Assembly: GCA_030639665.1 (NCBI GenBank) | Contig: DAOWCC010000127.1 | Coordinates: 1 to 7,060 of the forward strand | DNA: 7,060 nt | Reading direction: 5' to 3' | From: Elusimicrobiota bacterium | Lineage (GTDB): Bacteria; Elusimicrobiota; Elusimicrobia; Elusimicrobiales; UBA9959 | Shown here: piece after piece, positions 6,051 to 7,060 of the stretch | Position numbering within the stretch: the first letter of the stretch is position 1 | Layout: every line of letters begins with the position of its first letter | Translations under genes and position numbers: made by a program | The notes under the pieces: model-generated | The model's input: the letters and a program-made list of their open reading frames with translations, nothing else | What the model was told of the DNA's origin: nothing | The model's database searches: none

Positions 6051-6281
6051 ATGGTCGCATTCGTACTGTGTAAACTTATAGCGGGTCTTGAACAAAAAGC
6101 GATACAGCAGATAAAAAATATCCGCGGCATAAAAGATGTTTATTTAACCTTCGGCGGCTGGGACGCCATCTTGGTGGCGGAATCCGATACCATAGACAAA
6201 CTCAGCGCTCTTTTAGTCCGCGAAATACGCGGCATACACGGAGTTCAAAGTACTGAAACATTGGTTACGACCAATTTATAA
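6051..6281 (+). CDS. Stand-alone Lrp/AsnC ligand-binding (RAM) domain protein
   Basis: The 76-residue product is a complete AsnC-type transcription-regulator ligand-binding domain. It shows the beta-alpha-beta-beta-alpha-beta pattern, with KLIAGLEQKAIQQIKNIRGI leading into VYLTFGGWDAILVAES and ending in IHGVQSTETLVTT. Full Lrp/AsnC regulators are about 150 residues and carry an N-terminal helix-turn-helix; here the only upstream sequence is the repeat spacer, so no DNA-binding domain is encoded. Such small RAM proteins are known to oligomerise and bind amino acids at subunit interfaces. The start is well supported by AGGAGG at 6041-6046, 4 bp from the ATG. Its place after the glycine cleavage genes suggests, as inference only, a glycine or related amino-acid sensor. 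The response regulator follows 28 bp downstream. Confidence 0.88.
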   Translation: MVAFVLCKLIAGLEQKAIQQIKNIRGIKDVYLTFGGWDAILVAESDTIDKLSALLVREIRGIHGVQSTETLVTTNL

Positions 6282-6309
6282 TTCAGTTTTATAAAGCGAG
6301 GAAGAAATC

Positions 6310-6711
6310 ATGGGAAATTTTCAAAATCCTGAGAATAAACTTATTCTTATTGTGGACGATGATGACAGCGTGCGAGAGCTTTTGGAATTTCTTGTAAAAA
6401 AAGAAGGCTTTAAAACCGAAACGGCGGCGGACGGACAGCAAGCCTTGGATCAAGCGCGCAAACACGAACCTGACCTGATTTTATTGGATCTTATGCTGCC
6501 AAAATTCGGCGGTTTCGAAATAGTAAGAGAGCTGCAAGTAGACGCGGGAGACATTCCAATCATAATAATAACGGGCCGCTATACCGACAGGTCCACTTCG
6601 GATATGATAAAACTTGAGTCCAATGTAAAAGATTTTATTGAAAAACCCGTTAAGCCCCCCGTTTTAACGGCATTGATACATAAAATACTCAGCACTCAGC
6701 CAAGAAGATAA
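6310..6711 (+). CDS. CheY-like single-domain response regulator
   Basis: A 133-residue receiver domain with no output domain. It starts with LILIVDDDDSVRELLEFL, whose acidic pair D16/D17 binds Mg2+. The phosphoacceptor is D60 in LLDLMLPKFGG, the switch Thr is T88 in IIIITGR, and the conserved Lys is K112 in IEKPVKP. All catalytic residues are intact, so phosphotransfer should work. Signalling must pass to a partner protein, as there is no DNA-binding or enzymatic domain. GAGGA at 6298-6302 supports the ATG. It lies 28 bp after the RAM-domain gene and 18 bp before the next reading frame, so it is likely co-transcribed. No histidine kinase is encoded in the window, so the partner and the link to glycine metabolism are unknown. 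Confidence 0.93.
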   Translation: MGNFQNPENKLILIVDDDDSVRELLEFLVKKEGFKTETAADGQQALDQARKHEPDLILLDLMLPKFGGFEIVRELQVDAGDIPIIIITGRYTDRSTSDMIKLESNVKDFIEKPVKPPVLTALIHKILSTQPRR

Positions 6712-6729
6712 TCCAATATTATCGCGCAA

Positions 6730-7060
6730 ATGAACTTTAAAAAAAGCATTCTCAAAGCTATTGCCGTTATTTTTTTCATAAACGCGTTTGCCATTATAGA
6801 CTCCAATATAAGAACCCTCGAATATAAAAAAAAAGCCGACCGATATGCCGCCTGGAATAAAAACCCCTTGGAAAAAGAAAAGCACTTTGAAAAAGATAAT
6901 TTAAAGCGCAGAAAGAAACTGGATAAACTCTTTAAATCAAAAAAAATCAATAAAGAGAAGTACGCCGTGGAATTGGAAAATTTAATTTTTTTAAAAAAAT
7001 TTAAAATCGGCGAAAGCTCCGCCAAATATTCATATTTTTGGAATAAAAACCCCTTGGAAA
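6730..7060 (+). CDS. Unrecognised Lys-rich exported or anchored protein, 3' truncated
   Basis: An open frame of 110 codons starts at ATG 6730 and leaves the window without a stop. The product begins MNFKKSILKAIAVIFFINAF, a basic start and a hydrophobic stretch (about residues 7-23) that look like a signal anchor or signal peptide with no obvious cleavage site. The rest is very rich in Lys and charged. The motif WNKNPLE appears at residues 42-48 and again at 104-110, at the window's end, 62 codons apart, within RYAAWNKNPLE and KYSYFWNKNPLE. Between them, KKLDKLFKSKKINKEKYAVELENL resembles a short SHOCT-like helical hairpin, a weak resemblance only. This suggests tandem repeats of about 62 residues. 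No ribosome site is seen before the ATG; AAGAAG at 6702-6707 is too far upstream. It follows the response regulator by 18 bp. I do not recognise the family. Confidence 0.6.
   Translation, partial: MNFKKSILKAIAVIFFINAFAIIDSNIRTLEYKKKADRYAAWNKNPLEKEKHFEKDNLKRRKKLDKLFKSKKINKEKYAVELENLIFLKKFKIGESSAKYSYFWNKNPLE
6853..6874 (+). repeat. 22-bp exact direct repeat, copy 1 (copy 2 at 7039-7060)
   Basis: Bases 6853-6874 are identical to 7039-7060, the last 22 bases of the window. Both copies are in the same reading frame, 186 bp (62 codons) apart, and encode WNKNPLE. The identity includes third codon positions, which suggests recent duplication rather than protein-level constraint alone. The repeat may continue past the window edge. 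Confidence 0.85.
7039..7060 (+). repeat. 22-bp exact direct repeat, copy 2, cut by window end
   Basis: This is the second copy of the 22-bp sequence at 6853-6874. The match runs to the final base given, so its true length is unknown. The base before the repeat differs between copies (C at 6852, T at 7038), so 7039 is its left boundary. Confidence 0.85.

Noticed and set aside
5936..6130. 64-codon minus-strand open frame across the lipM/RAM spacer
   Set aside because: It is low-complexity (Ser, His, Cys-rich) because it reads through the octamer repeats and into the RAM gene in antisense.
6696..7025. 109-codon minus-strand open frame opposite the last gene
   Set aside because: Its Phe/Leu/Ser-rich content is the antisense shadow of the Lys/Glu-rich codons of the + strand frame, and the + frame has a normal start, a membrane segment and an in-frame protein repeat.

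Overview
This is a bacterial window, A+T-rich by eye, with a compact co-directional gene layout. Nothing in it is diagnostic of a phylum. The split glycine decarboxylase (GcvPA plus GcvPB), the small stand-alone regulators and the codon style (many AAA, GGC and GCC codons) fit an anaerobic Gram-negative lineage of the Elusimicrobiota/Omnitrophota kind. That is a low-confidence guess; a 16S or marker-gene neighbour would decide it.

Layout: a small three-helix membrane protein of the DUF2784 family (90-473) comes first. A 179-bp gap follows, with a good -10 box (TATAAT, 620-625) and no recognisable glycine riboswitch. Then comes a likely operon on the + strand: gcvT (653-1765), gcvH (1791-2177), gcvPA (2319-3653), gcvPB (3650-5176, overlapping gcvPA by 4 bp), a LipM/LplA-type lipoyl- or octanoyl-transfer enzyme (5229-5930), a stand-alone Lrp/AsnC ligand-binding (RAM) domain (6051-6281) and a single-domain CheY-like response regulator (6310-6711). 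An unrecognised lysine-rich exported or membrane-anchored protein starts at 6730 and runs off the window.

Function: GcvPA/PB decarboxylates glycine and passes the aminomethyl group to the lipoyl arm of GcvH. GcvT then releases ammonia and makes methylene-tetrahydrofolate. The LipM-like enzyme is placed to load GcvH with its lipoyl precursor. The RAM-domain protein is a candidate amino-acid (perhaps glycine) sensor. The L-protein (lipoamide dehydrogenase) and lipoyl synthase LipA are not in the window.

Most unusual signal: three spacers that interrupt the operon (gcvH/gcvPA, gcvPB/lipM-like and lipM-like/RAM) are built largely of degenerate tandem units of 7 or 8 bp that begin with AG on one strand (end with CT on the other). 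In the two longer spacers an AG-phased left arm is followed by CT-phased right arms, giving an inverted-repeat architecture, and both left arms end in the same 11-mer, GCAGTAACTGC. The tight junctions of the operon lack it. This looks like a dispersed, degenerate minisatellite or palindromic element family.
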